The notes under the pieces are model-generated. The model saw only the letters and a list, made by a program, of their open reading frames with translations, ran no database searches and was not told the DNA's origin. Position numbers and translations under genes: made by a program. From contig JAGPNK010000011.1 in the NCBI GenBank assembly GCA_020746835.1, positions 1,054,001 through 1,118,000 of the forward strand: a stretch of 64,000 nucleotides of DNA, in the 5' to 3' direction. This stretch comes from Stachybotrys elegans (Eukaryota; Ascomycota; Sordariomycetes; Hypocreales; Stachybotryaceae). Of this stretch, positions 25,711-36,176 are shown piece by piece. Each line of letters opens with the position of its first letter. The stretch's first letter is position 1.

Positions 25711-28700
25711 ATGGCGGAAAGCGCCGACCCCCAGCCCGCGGGGCAGCCTGCGCGCTATGGAGGCCACGCTCCTGAAGAAGTCGAGGTTCCCCAGGCCCAT
25801 GACGCCGGCTCTGTCGCATCCAAGGAGGAGGAGGAGGAGGTCAAGGCTAACAAGCTGAGCCGTGTCAACACGGGCCAGTCGGGTGTCTCTGTTGAGGCTG
25901 CCGAGGCCGAGTTTGAAGCCCTTCAGAAGGCCTTCTCCCGAGCCAGTCGCGCAAGCCGCCAAAGTCAATCCAGACGTCGCAGTCTCAGCCGAACGCGCAA
26001 GTCTACCGATGTCGAGAAGGTCGCCTACGAGCAGCCGAGCTCTGACGATTCCACCTCGGTATTTAACCTCGAGTCCGCCATGCGCGGTGATGTCGATGCC
26101 GATCGTGAAGCCGGCATTCGAGACAAGCACATTGGCGCCTACTGGGACGGCCTCACGGTTAAGGGCATGGGCGGCATGAAGAACTACGTCCAGACTTTCC
26201 CCGATGCCATTGTCGACTTCTTCAACTATGTCACCCCCATCATGGGCCTGCTCGGCTTCGGGCCCAAGTTCGCCGAGGCTACTCTGCTCGACAACTTCCG
26301 CGGTGTCTGCAAGCCCGGCGAGATGGTCCTTGTTCTGGGAAAGCCCGGCTCGGGATGCACTACCTTCCTCAAGGCCATCACCAACCAGCGATATGGCTAC
26401 ACCAGCGTCACTGGCGATGTCTTGTATGGCCCCTGGACTGCTGAAGAGTTCAACCAGTATCGTGGAGAGGCTGTCTATAACGGCGAGGACGATATCCACC
26501 ATCCTACCCTCACCGTGGAGCAGACCCTTGCCTTTGCTATTGACTGCAAGATGCCCGCCAAGCGACCTGGAAACATGTCCAAGGCCGAGTTCAAGGAGCA
26601 CGTCATCGACCTCCTCCTCAAGATGTTCAACATTGAGCACACCCGCAAGACCGTCGTCGGCGACTCTTTCGTGCGCGGTGTTTCGGGGGGTGAACGCAAG
26701 CGTGTCTCGATTGCCGAAATGATGATCACCAAGGCTTGCGTCTTGTCCTGGGACAACAGCACCCGTGGTCTCGACGCCAGTACCGCCTTGGATTTCGTCA
26801 AGTCTCTTCGTGTCCAGACCAACCTGTACAAGACTACTACATTTGTCTCGCTCTACCAGGCCTCGGAGAACATTTACAACCAGTTTGACAAGGTCATGGT
26901 CATTGACGAGGGCCGTCAAGTCTTCTTTGGGCCGACCAAGGAAGCCCGAGCGTATTTCGAGGGTCTTGGTTTCGCACCCCGTCCTCGACAGACCACCCCT
27001 GACTATCTGACTGGCTGCACCGACGAGTTTGAGCGCCAGTACGCTCCCGGGCGATCCCCCGAGGATGCGCCGCACAGCCCTGATACCCTCATGGAGGCGT
27101 TCCGTAACTCGCCCTACCAGGAGCGTCTCAACGCTGAGATGGCCGAGTACAAGGCCCAGCTCGACGAGCAAAAGTCCAGGGCCGACGACTTTCAGGTCGC
27201 CGTGACGGAGAGCAAGCGTGGTACCACCAAGAAGTCGGTGTACCAGGTCGGTTTCCACCTCCAGGTCGCTGCTCTCATGAGGCGTCAGTTTATCCTGAAG
27301 CTCCAGGATCGCTTCAACCTTAGTCTCTCTTGGTTCCGCAGCATCGTCATCGCCATTGTCCTCGGTACACTCTATCTCGATCTTGACGGCTCGTCCGCCG
27401 CTGCCTTCAGCAAGGGTGGTCTGCTTTTCATCGCACTTCTCTTCAATGCTTTCCAGGCCTTTTCCGAGTTAGGAAGCACCATGCTGGGCCGACCCATCGT
27501 CAACAAGCACAAGGCGTATGCATTCCACCGGCCCTCTGCACTGTGGATTGGACAGATCATCGTTGATCAGGCTTTTGCTGCCACCGAAATCATGGTCTTT
27601 TCCATTATTGTCTACTTCATGACAGGCTTGGTTCGTGACGCTGGTGCCTTCTTCACTTTCTATCTGATGATCCTGTCCGGCAACATTGCCATGACGCTGT
27701 TCTTCCGTATCATTGGATGTCTGAGCCCCGACTTCGACTATGCCATCAAATTTGCCGTCCTGGTCATCACCTTGTTCATCACCACGTCTGGCTACTTGAT
27801 TCAGTACCAGTCTGAGCAGGTCTGGATCCGCTGGATCTACTGGGTCAACGTCCTGGGTCTTGCTTTCAGCGCCATGATGGAGAACGAGTTCTCGCGCGTC
27901 GACATGACTTGCACTGCCGAGTCTCTGATCCCCAGCGGCCCTGGCTATGACGATATCAACCATCAAGTGTGCACCCTGGCTGGTTCTCGGCCTGGTACCA
28001 CTTTCGTCTCTGGCTATGACTACATCTCTGAGGGATTCTCCTACAACCGCGGCGATCTCTGGCGTAACTGGGGCATCGTCCTGGCTCTCATTGTCTTCTT
28101 CCTGATTTCCAACGTTGTTCTCGGTGAGCTCGTCCGCTTCGGCATGGGTGGTAACTCGTTCAAGATTTATGCCAAGCCCACCAAGGAGCTCGACCAACTC
28201 AACGAGAAGCTCGCCGAGAAGAAGGAGGCCAAGCGCCAGGATAAGAGCAACGAGGAGGGCTCCGATCTCAAGATTAAGTCGGAGAGTGTTCTCACCTGGG
28301 AGAACCTCAACTACGAGGTGCCTGTCCCTGGCGGCACTCGACAGCTTCTTAACAACGTCTTCGGCTACGTTCGCCCTGGTGAGCTAACGGCCTTGATGGG
28401 CGCGTCCGGTGCTGGCAAGACGACTCTTCTGGACGTCCTAGCTTCGAGAAAGAACATCGGTGTCATCCGAGGTGACGTACTGGTCGATGGTGCGAAGCCT
28501 GGAAAGCAGTTCCAGCGATCCACCTCGTATGCCGAGCAGCTCGATCTCCATGAGCCCACGCAGACGGTCCGCGAGGCCCTCCGATTCTCCGCCGAACTCC
28601 GCCAGCCATTTGATACCCCTATGGAGGAACGATATGCCTATGTCGAGGAAATCATTGCTCTGCTGGAGATGGAATACATCGCTGACTGCATCATTGGATT

Positions 28701-30240
28701 CCCCGAGTTTGGCCTGACGGTCGAGCAGCGCAAGCGTGTCACCATTGGTGTTGAGCTAGCTGCCAAGCCCGAGTTGCTCCTCTTCCTGGATGAGCCCACC
28801 TCGGGTCTGGACAGCCAGAGCGCCTTCAACATTGTTCGATTCCTGAAGAAGCTGGCTGGTGCGGGACAAGCCATTCTCTGCACCATTCACCAGCCCAACG
28901 CCGCCCTGTTTGAGAACTTTGACCGCTTGCTGCTCCTCCAGCGTGGTGGCCGCACTGTCTACTTTGGTGATATCGGAGCTGACGCCCATGTCTTGCGAAG
29001 CTACCTCAAGCGACACGGTGCCGAGGCCCGGCCCACCGATAACGTTGCCGAGTACATGCTCGAGGCCATTGGAGCCGGTAGCGCCCCCCGTGTTGGTGAC
29101 CGCGACTGGGCAGACATCTGGGACGAGAGCCCGGAGCTGGCCAACGTCAAGGAGACCATCACGGCCATGAAGACTGAGCGACAGGCAGCTGTTTCGGGAG
29201 CCAATCCTGAGCTCGAAAAGGAATACGCCTCGCCCTTGTCCCACCAGCTCAAGGTTGTGTGCCGCCGCATGTTCCGATCATTCTGGAGATCGCCCAACTA
29301 CCTGTTTACCCGTCTGTTCAACCACGTCGTCGTGGCCCTCATCTATGGTTTTACGTACCTGAACCTCGACGACTCGCGCGCCTCGCTGCAGTACACCGTC
29401 TTCATCATGTTCCAGGTGACGGTGCTGCCTGCTCTCATCATCAGCCAGGTCGAAGTCATGTTCCACATCAAGCGCTCCCTCTTCTTCCGCGAAGCCTCGT
29501 CCAAGATGTACTCGTCCAGCGTGTTCAGCACCGCCATCATCCTGGCTGAGATGCCGTATTCGATTCTGTGTGCTGTCCTCTTCTTCATCCCGCTCTACTT
29601 CTTGCCTGGTCTGCAGCCGGAGCCATCGCGTGCCGGATACCAGTTCTTCATGGTGCTCATCACGGAGCTCTTTGCCGTGACGCTTGGTCAGGGCCTGGCA
29701 TCGTTGACCTCTTCGGCACGGATTTCGGCGCAGTTTGACCCCTTCCTCATCATTGTTTTCGCTTTGTTCTGCGGTGTCACGATCCCGCGACCCCAGATGC
29801 CCGGCTTCTACAGAGCTTGGCTGTACGAGCTGGATCCTTTCACGCGCCTCATTGGCGGTATGGTTACGACTGCCCTGGACGGGCTCGGCGTGGAGTGCCG
29901 ACCGAGCGAGTTCAACAGGTTCACGGCGCCCGACAACCAGACGTGCGGCGAGTACATGGAGAACTTTTTCTCCCGTGGTGGTCCCGGCTACCTGCTCGAG
30001 GACAACACGCAGGACTGCGCGTATTGCGCTTTCGAGGTGGGCAACGAGTTCTACGAGCCTCTGGGCTTCTCGTTTGGCGACCGCTGGCGCGACCTGGGCA
30101 TCTTCATGGCGTTCATCGGCAGCAACCTGATTATCATCTACATGGCTGTAAGTGACTTGCATTAACTGCGCATGATTTGTTCTGGGCATAGACTGACTGA
30201 CACGCAACAGGGCCGTTTCGTCAACTACAACAAGAGGTAA
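25711..30240 (+). CDS. PDR-type (ABCG) full-size drug efflux transporter
   Basis: Two exons (25711-30147, 30211-30240) give 1,488 residues in the fungal (NBD-TMD)2 order. NBD1 has the degenerate Walker A GKPGSGCTTF (about residue 210; Cys replaces the usual Lys), signature VSGGERKR (about 324) and the altered Walker B LSWDNSTRGLD. NBD2 has a canonical Walker A GASGAGKTTLL (about 897), degenerate signature LTVEQRKR (about 1002) and Walker B LLLFLDEPTSGLD (about 1023). This asymmetric pairing defines the pleiotropic drug resistance family, which includes yeast Pdr5 and fungal brefeldin A/azole exporters. Two sets of about six membrane helices follow the NBDs. The protein should export hydrophobic toxins, fungicides or metabolites at the plasma membrane. 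The last exon encodes only GRFVNYNKR. The Lys/Glu-rich linker before NBD2 (about 830-860) is typical. Substrate is unknown. Confidence 0.96.
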
Positions 30241-30463
30241 AAGTCGGTACGAAAAGCGAGAAGAAAATGGACAGAAGGGAGTGGGGGAGGAGGATAATAG
30301 ACGTTTGTTAGCACCAATCTTGCATCTGGGAACGAAGCGTTTTGTTTCATGCATTCAGCAGACATGAATGAGATTGATATAGAGCAACAATGAACAAATT
30401 AATAAGAAAAGAAATATACTCATAGCAATTTATAAAATTTCCTATAAAATTTCCCTTCCTCTG

Positions 30464-30477
30464 CCCCCCCCCCCCCC
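30464..30477. repeat. 14-nt poly-C tract
   Basis: Uninterrupted run of 14 C residues downstream of the ABC transporter gene. Confidence 0.85.
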
Positions 30478-30980
30478 TTGCTCGTGTGTTCGCCTTTTGT
30501 TTGGATGCATTTGGCGAGGTGCAGCTGGGGAAAAGGGCATCGGACACCGGCGACGGCCCAGCAAGAATGGCCCAATAAATAAATGGCATGATCTGACATG
30601 GGAAAGTGGCGAGCCAAGGCGACGGGCGACCGGCCGGAGGGGAACTCGTGCAGCCCATGCCACTATGATCGGGGGGCGATGCTGCAGCCACCAGGGCTCC
30701 AACGAGTCAGCAGGCCAGGTCCAAGATGTCAGTCTCGGCTCTGCCCAACTCCTCGGTCTACAGGCACTTGTAATTCCCGAAAACGATCAAGATAGAGGGA
30801 GGGTGACACGATGGGTGGCCATTCAGACCGTCCAGTGTGAACCATAGGCGTTTAAAAAGAGGGTTATTGGGTACCGAGGAACCAGGATTTAAAAAAAAAA
30901 ACCCATTCAAAATAATGGCCATGATGGTATTTCTTAAAAAATTTTAATAGGAGGAGAAGGTCTGGCGAACACGTTGTTGT

Positions 30981-30998
30981 TGCATGCATGCATGCATG
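30981..30998. repeat. TGCA tetranucleotide repeat
   Basis: Four and a half copies of the self-complementary unit TGCA, followed by TT. Confidence 0.8.
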
Positions 30999-31177
30999 TT
31001 TGTAGGTACGTACAGGCAGGCATGAGGGTCCTTAAGGTCGGTGAGACCATAGGACAGGCGTTGTCGGGCTTAGGTTTGGTTTACATACCACTACCAGGTA
31101 CCGTCTGTACCTTATTAATAGTGAGGCAATCCGTACATGCATCCATCAGGCCGATTCGAGGCACGATTATTCAAAGG

Positions 31178-31184
31178 TATAAAA
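31178..31184 (+). promoter_or_regulatory. TATA box of the TANGO2-like gene
   Basis: TATAAAA, 96 nt upstream of the ATG at 31280. Its position favours that ATG over the upstream in-frame extension of the open frame, which would place the TATA box inside the coding region. Confidence 0.5.
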
Positions 31185-31279
31185 CCACCGCCACTTGCAC
31201 CTTGTCCGCATGTTTATACACGTCCGTCCTATCAATTAACACCGTGACCTACTCATTACAACTTCTACATACATTAACC

Positions 31280-32290
31280 ATGTGTATTGCCCTCTTCACA
31301 ACGGCGCACCCCGACTATGCGCTCATCGCCATCGACAACCGCGACGAGTACATCCTGCGCCCGACGTCGCGGCCGCACTGGTGGCCGCACCCAGAGTCGG
31401 GCCATGAGGTGCTCGCCTCGCGGGACCAGCAGCGCGCCGAGCAGGGCACCTGGCTGGGCATCACGCGCGAGGGCTACCTGGCCATCCTGACAAACTACCG
31501 CGAGACGGCCACGCCCGCCATGGCCACGACGCCCATCAGCGGCGTGCGGAGCCGCGGCGCCATGGTCAAGGCCTGGCTGGGCGGGCTGCCCAAGGAGAGC
31601 GTCAAGGACGGCGTCGAGCAGCTCGTCAGCAACGGCGGCGTGCAGGGCGTGGGCGGCTTCTCCATGGTGTGCACCAAGCTGCGCAAGAACGGCGAGGGCC
31701 TGGCCATCGTGAGCAATCGCGCTGGCGACGTCGAAGAGGTCCCCCTCATTGCCCGGGAGCGCGGCAAGGTCTGGGGCCTGAGCAACGCCGTCTACGACGA
31801 GAGGCCCGGCCAGGAATGGCCCAAGGTGCAGCTGGGCAAGAAGCTTCTGCTGGAGACGGTGACGCAGGAAGCCCAGGCGTCGCAGGAGGCGCTCGTCGAC
31901 AAGCTGTTTGGCGTGCTGGACACGGACACGCTGCCGCGCCAGAGCGACGACGCGCCGTTTGAGGACTACATCCTCCAGCTGAGGCACAGCGTCTTCATCC
32001 CCGCGATAGGCGACGCAGCCCACCGAGCAGCCATGGCGAAAGGGCCGGGGCCTGTCACGGAGAGGAGGAAGAGCCTGGCGGCGGAGCTGCGCCCGGACCC
32101 GACGACGGCGGCGGCGCTGGGCTTCGACACGGGGCTGTACGGGACGCAGAGGCAGACGGTGGTGCTGGTGGACTGGGAGGGGGAGGTGACGTTTGTGGAG
32201 AGGGCGCTGTGGGATGAGAATGGGAACGAGGTGCCCCGGGGGGAGGGGGATGTGGTGTTCCGGTTCAAGATCGAGGGGTGGGAGGAGTAG
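31280..32290 (+). CDS. TANGO2/NRDE family protein
   Basis: A single exon encodes 336 residues. The protein begins MCIALFTT and has the family's name-giving NRDE motif at residues 20-23 (DNRDEY). LRPTSRPHWW, a GTWLG segment and LTNYRE follow, all standard features of TANGO2 proteins. Cys2 is conserved across the NRDE family, which is related to N-terminal nucleophile hydrolases; after Met removal it would be N-terminal. Animal TANGO2 affects Golgi/ER organisation and lipid or haem handling, but the biochemical role is still debated. There is no targeting peptide. The gene is intronless with very high third-position GC. It is tandem with the next gene, 419 bp apart. Confidence 0.9.
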   Translation: MCIALFTTAHPDYALIAIDNRDEYILRPTSRPHWWPHPESGHEVLASRDQQRAEQGTWLGITREGYLAILTNYRETATPAMATTPISGVRSRGAMVKAWLGGLPKESVKDGVEQLVSNGGVQGVGGFSMVCTKLRKNGEGLAIVSNRAGDVEEVPLIARERGKVWGLSNAVYDERPGQEWPKVQLGKKLLLETVTQEAQASQEALVDKLFGVLDTDTLPRQSDDAPFEDYILQLRHSVFIPAIGDAAHRAAMAKGPGPVTERRKSLAAELRPDPTTAAALGFDTGLYGTQRQTVVLVDWEGEVTFVERALWDENGNEVPRGEGDVVFRFKIEGWEE

Positions 32291-32709
32291 CTGGATGTTG
32301 TGTTTTTCTTTTGGTAATGGGTTAGATAGATGGGATATGTAAAAGGGAAGGGTGATGATTCATGATGTGTATATATGGAGATGGCTTCGTGCGAGCTATA
32401 GAGTTGACCATCTCGTCACTACCGAGTACAGAGCTTCTATCCGTGTGCTTATTCCATTGCATGTATTGAAAATTCTTCTTGTTAGCAAGCAAGATTCATA
32501 AAAGTCAAACCAAAACGATGCCTCCTCCGCAACTGCCAGCTGCCCGCAGCTGCCCTCCTTCCTCGCTCCCGCCCTCCAAACACAACAACATGGAAATCAA
32601 CATCCAACGCCGACGCGTATCCCATCGCCATCCGCGTCCAGATACTGTGCAGGCCACGCCTTCCCTTCTCGTCCAAGCGGCATGACCAAAGTCTATGCAT
32701 CCATCCACA
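32291..32709. other. Intergenic, 3' of TANGO2-like to next gene
   Basis: 419 bp. The first 200 bases are AT-rich with ATATATGG words and look like terminator and 3' untranslated sequence; the remainder is C-rich leader of the downstream gene. No coding signal is seen. Confidence 0.5.
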
Positions 32710-33942
32710 ATGGCCAGCTCGACGCTCCCCCGGCCACCGCAGCAGCCCAACAAACGCACCCTCTCACGCTTCGCCCTCTCGCGCCCACAGCCAGCTGCCG
32801 AGAAGAAGCGCCCCGTGATATCCTCGCCCCTCGGCCCCGTCAAGAACTCCCGCGGCCCGGACCTTGTCCGCGCCGACACGCTCTCCATGGTCCCCACCAT
32901 CAACGACTGCGCCAGCGACGCCAGGAAGTCGCGCCGCGTGTCGGCGAGCTTCGCAGCACGCAGCGGCGGCGGACGTATTGCATCGGCTGCTGCACCGCCC
33001 ACGGTCGCGAGCTCGGATGTTGTCGTCGTGGCTTTGCCGCTGGAGACGGCCTCGCTGAACCGACGGAGGGCGAGGAAGACGCCGGACTTGCTCGCGGGCG
33101 AGGCCTCGAGCTTTGGATTCTCGGCGAGGGGACGCATGATCTCTACGCAGGACGAGAATGCGCCGCCTATCGCCAAGATGCCGCCGGTGGCAGCCAGCAA
33201 GCTTCCCAAGTCGCGGACCATGAGTGTGCTGCAGGAGCTCAAGACGTCCATCTCCCGGCCACCCCCTGTTCCGCCTAAAGACTATATCCTCAATACAATG
33301 CAGCCAGGTGTATCTTCTTCCGACACGAGTAGCACGTCGACGCTGCCACCTACGATACGGGTTGTATCCGCGACAACATGTTCCAAGCCTCGCGCGTCGA
33401 GGACTTCCCTTTCCTCGCCTCGTCGTGTCAGCCAGACGGGGATCCCCGAAAGGGCCTCAACGTCCTCGTCACCTCCCATCAGCACTGCCCAGCCGTCTGC
33501 CTTTTGGGCCGGTCGTTTCGTCGCTCTTCGCGACAAGTACATGTCGGAGAAGCTTGACCCGGACGTCCTCGCCGTGCACGTCACGGCACGACACAGGGTA
33601 ACGCAGGCGCGACACCATAAGGAAGCCCGCTATCGACCTACGCACTTGTCTTCCTCCATCACGACCTCTGCGCTGACCTCGCTTACCTCCAACGTGACGA
33701 CGACAGCGCTTGACGACGACGATGAGATGCGTGTGCGTCGTATCTTCGCGCGTCTCCATTCCGAGTGCGGTTCCCTTGAAGCTCGTCGCTCTCTGCACGA
33801 GTGGCAGCAGACGTATGCTCGGCGCCACAAGAGTCCTAGCTTGCTCCCACAGGGGGGGACTATGACGGACCGGACTTTGATGGCGAGGATATTTGGTGGC
33901 AGCAGGAAATTCAGCTCGTCGTCGCAGGAGTTGTTGGTTTAG
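32710..33942 (+). CDS. Ser/Pro-rich protein of unknown function
   Basis: A single exon encodes 410 residues from the ATG at 32710 (context CACAATGGCC); another in-frame ATG five codons upstream (32695) has a weaker context. Residues 1 to about 265 are low-complexity, rich in Ser, Pro, Arg and Ala, with a proline-rich stretch SRPPPVPPKD near residue 190 that resembles an SH3-ligand motif. The C-terminal third looks folded: SAFWAGRFVALRDKYMSEKL at about 268, then a helical segment RRIFARLHSECGSLEARRSL with WQQTYARR. I recognise the FWAGRF type of C-terminus from conserved fungal hypothetical proteins but know no function. It is convergent with the Tfb2 gene, 266 bp apart. Confidence 0.8.
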   Translation: MASSTLPRPPQQPNKRTLSRFALSRPQPAAEKKRPVISSPLGPVKNSRGPDLVRADTLSMVPTINDCASDARKSRRVSASFAARSGGGRIASAAAPPTVASSDVVVVALPLETASLNRRRARKTPDLLAGEASSFGFSARGRMISTQDENAPPIAKMPPVAASKLPKSRTMSVLQELKTSISRPPPVPPKDYILNTMQPGVSSSDTSSTSTLPPTIRVVSATTCSKPRASRTSLSSPRRVSQTGIPERASTSSSPPISTAQPSAFWAGRFVALRDKYMSEKLDPDVLAVHVTARHRVTQARHHKEARYRPTHLSSSITTSALTSLTSNVTTTALDDDDEMRVRRIFARLHSECGSLEARRSLHEWQQTYARRHKSPSLLPQGGTMTDRTLMARIFGGSRKFSSSSQELLV

Positions 33943-34208
33943 TCGAGTATCGGAGGCGGCTCCATGTGTCACGGTCCTGTATGATATGGTTACGGTGTTG
34001 GGCGTTTCATCTCGACTTGCTGTGTGGGCTATAGTCGAGCGGGAATTGAAGATGGCATCGAATTATTGAAAAACTATATGCATGATATCTGACGTGTGCC
34101 ATCAACCCATGCTGGCGAGCAAGCTGCCAATCGTCTTGTGTCCGCAAAACGCCAATCACTCCCCTCATGACCCTGATCCGAATACCAGTTTATTTGCCCT
34201 CGGTTTCT

Positions 34209-35789
34209 TTATTCCGCCTTCTTCCTGCTCCGCAGATAATCCCGAATCTGCTCGTGCTTGTTGGCAAAGAACATGCCCGTCTTATCGTTGCGCCAGACGA
34301 GCACGCCAATCTCCTCGGCAAAGCGCGCCGTGTCGAGGTACTCCTTGTGGTCCTCAAAGTCACGGAAGAGGAAGCCGCTCGTCGTCTTCATGCGCTCGTT
34401 CTCGAGCTGCCAGAGCCGGATCTGGTCGACGACGGTGGGCGGCAGGACGGGCTTGTTGTTGAGCGTGGCGTTGCGGTGCATCTGCTCGTGCGCGTGCGCG
34501 GCCAGGTACGAGATGATCTGGTCGGCCGTGATGCCGAAGTTGATGGCCTGGCGGATCGAGGCGCGGGACAGGCGGCCGGCGACCATGTCCGGGAAGCGCA
34601 TGTTGAGCTTGGTGAAGAGGGCGAGGACGGCGATTTGCAGCGTGGACTGCGTGTAGGCGTAGATGCGGTAGTTGGTCTCCATGATGACGCTGCCCTTTTG
34701 GTCGCCGCTGCTGCCCAGCGGTCCGCCCGAGCCCGAGGGGGCAGAGGCTGCGGCCGTGGCGGCGCTGACGCCTTCGCTGATGCTGCGCAGACTGTTGCCG
34801 CTGCTGGTGAGGGTCGTGGCGAGGCGCGTGGGGAAGAACATGGAGCGTTTATGCTGGGGGATGTAGATGAGGCCAAAGTCGACGAGCGAAGGTAGCATGT
34901 TCTTGCGCTGCTCCGTCAGGGCATTGGTGTCGTATGCGCGGCCCAGCTCCATGCTGGCGAGCACGAAGAGAAACGAGAGCATGTCGACGGCCTCGAGCCC
35001 GAGGTTGCGGTTCGTGTCCATGGCTTCGAGCCACAGCAGGAGCAGCGTCCAGACCTGGGCGTTGGCCTCCTGGAGGAGAAACGTGAACCCCGGCTGCGTG
35101 ATGCCAATGCCGCCATTGGGTCTTCTGTCGACGAGCCTCCCAGCGATGAGAAGCTCCTTGACGCTCCTGTTGGGCCCGGATACCTCGCCTGCGTTCTTGA
35201 AGCCCACGCTGGACACGACAAAGTGCAGGATGTCCTCCCACTTCTTGCGGGCGTAGCGGTCGAGGAAGGCGATGTCAATCTCGGTGGGGACGGCGAGGGT
35301 CGAGGGCACGCCGAAGGAGTTGTGGTTGCCGCCGCCGGACAGGGCGAGACGCATCGAGGTTCGGAAGGCGGCCGTCAGCTGCATGTTCTGCGGCTTCTCC
35401 TTGGACGGCGCCGAGATTTGGATGATGTGGAGGCCGCGCAGGATCGAGAGGCATTGGTCCTTTTTGCTGACTCGCGGGTTAGCTATCGAGGTGACGGCTG
35501 GGTGTCGCGGGCTGGGCGAACCGTTTGGCTTCGGGCTTGAACCAGAGGTCCAGGTCGCTGAGGAGGACGGGCTGGGGGACATAGAGGATGCGCATAACAA
35601 TGGTTTTCGCTGCGAGGGTCAGAGCCAAGCAGACGAGTCGAATGGGAGGCGAATACCTAGATGCGGCAGCATGCGGCGAAAGATGGCAAAGGCGGTCGAG
35701 GGCTGCTGATACAACTTCTTGAAAGTCGTGCCGGGCAGCTTCTCCAGGTACTCGGCCAGCTGGAGCGAGGGCGTAGGGCTGACTGACAT
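34209..35789 (-). CDS. TFB2: TFIIH core subunit Tfb2 (p52/GTF2H4)
   Basis: Three exons on the minus strand (35789-35657, 35609-35522, 35466-34209) give 492 residues, close to yeast Tfb2 and human p52. The reconstruction reads through LAKTIVMRILYVPQPV and DLDLWFKPEAKR into the third exon's KKDQCLSILRGLHII, which matches the N-terminal half of the family. The C-terminal part carries LWQLENERMKTTSGFLFRDF and ends RDYLRSRKKAE, the domain that binds Tfb5. Tfb2 anchors the XPB/Ssl2 translocase in TFIIH and is needed for transcription initiation and nucleotide excision repair in the nucleus. A Gly/Ser/Ala-rich insert (about residue 310) is longer than in yeast. Both introns are short (46 and 55 nt). 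This is an ordinary essential housekeeping gene. Confidence 0.95.
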
Positions 35790-36176
35790 GTTGGCGGCGC
35801 GCAATCAGTCAGTCAGAGAGACGTTGCTATATCATGATACGGGGGGGCGAGTGCAGATGTGCGACCACGTATGGGCGTGGGGATGATGCACAATGTTGAT
35901 CGCAAAGAGCTTCTGACATGATAATTAATTGTTGGTGCTTTGACGGCTTGAAGGCAGCAGGTCAGGTGTGGGTCAAGTCCGGATAATTCCATGTGCGATA
36001 AGGAGCCCGCCGTCATAGCTGATAAGGACAGTCACTTCACCTCACTTCACCATAGCACATTGCTTGAACCATTAGAAACGACAATTTATTCTAAACACAA
36101 ATATTCGACGTCCACCTTAATCATGTGATTACACTCTAAATACCGATGAAAGCCCACGTATCCACCATAGTCAGCC
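35790..36176. other. Intergenic, upstream of TFB2
   Basis: 387 bp holding the Tfb2 promoter (minus strand) and the 3' end of the NDH-like gene. The segment 36060-36140 is AT-rich. Nothing else is seen. Confidence 0.5.

Larger units (their letters stand above)
30241..31279. other. Intergenic region, ABC transporter to TANGO2-like gene
   Basis: About 1.0 kb. It contains the transporter's probable 3' untranslated region (AT-rich to about 30460, AATAAA words near 30567), a C14 tract, a TGCA repeat and, at the right end, the promoter of the next gene. No coding region is seen. Confidence 0.6.

Noticed and set aside
25624..27258. 544-codon open frame on the minus strand
   Set aside because: It is antisense to the first NBD of the ABC transporter; GC-biased third positions in the real gene keep the opposite frame open. 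The composition (Gly/Leu/Val/Asp-rich) has no motif.
29278..30354. 358-codon minus-strand frame
   Set aside because: Antisense shadow of the transporter's second membrane domain, with no family features.
31274..32023. 249-codon minus-strand frame
   Set aside because: Antisense to the TANGO2-like gene, produced by its strong GC3 bias.
32505..33251. 248-codon minus-strand frame
   Set aside because: Overlaps the Ser/Pro-rich plus-strand gene whose C-terminal domain looks conserved; the antisense product has no motif.
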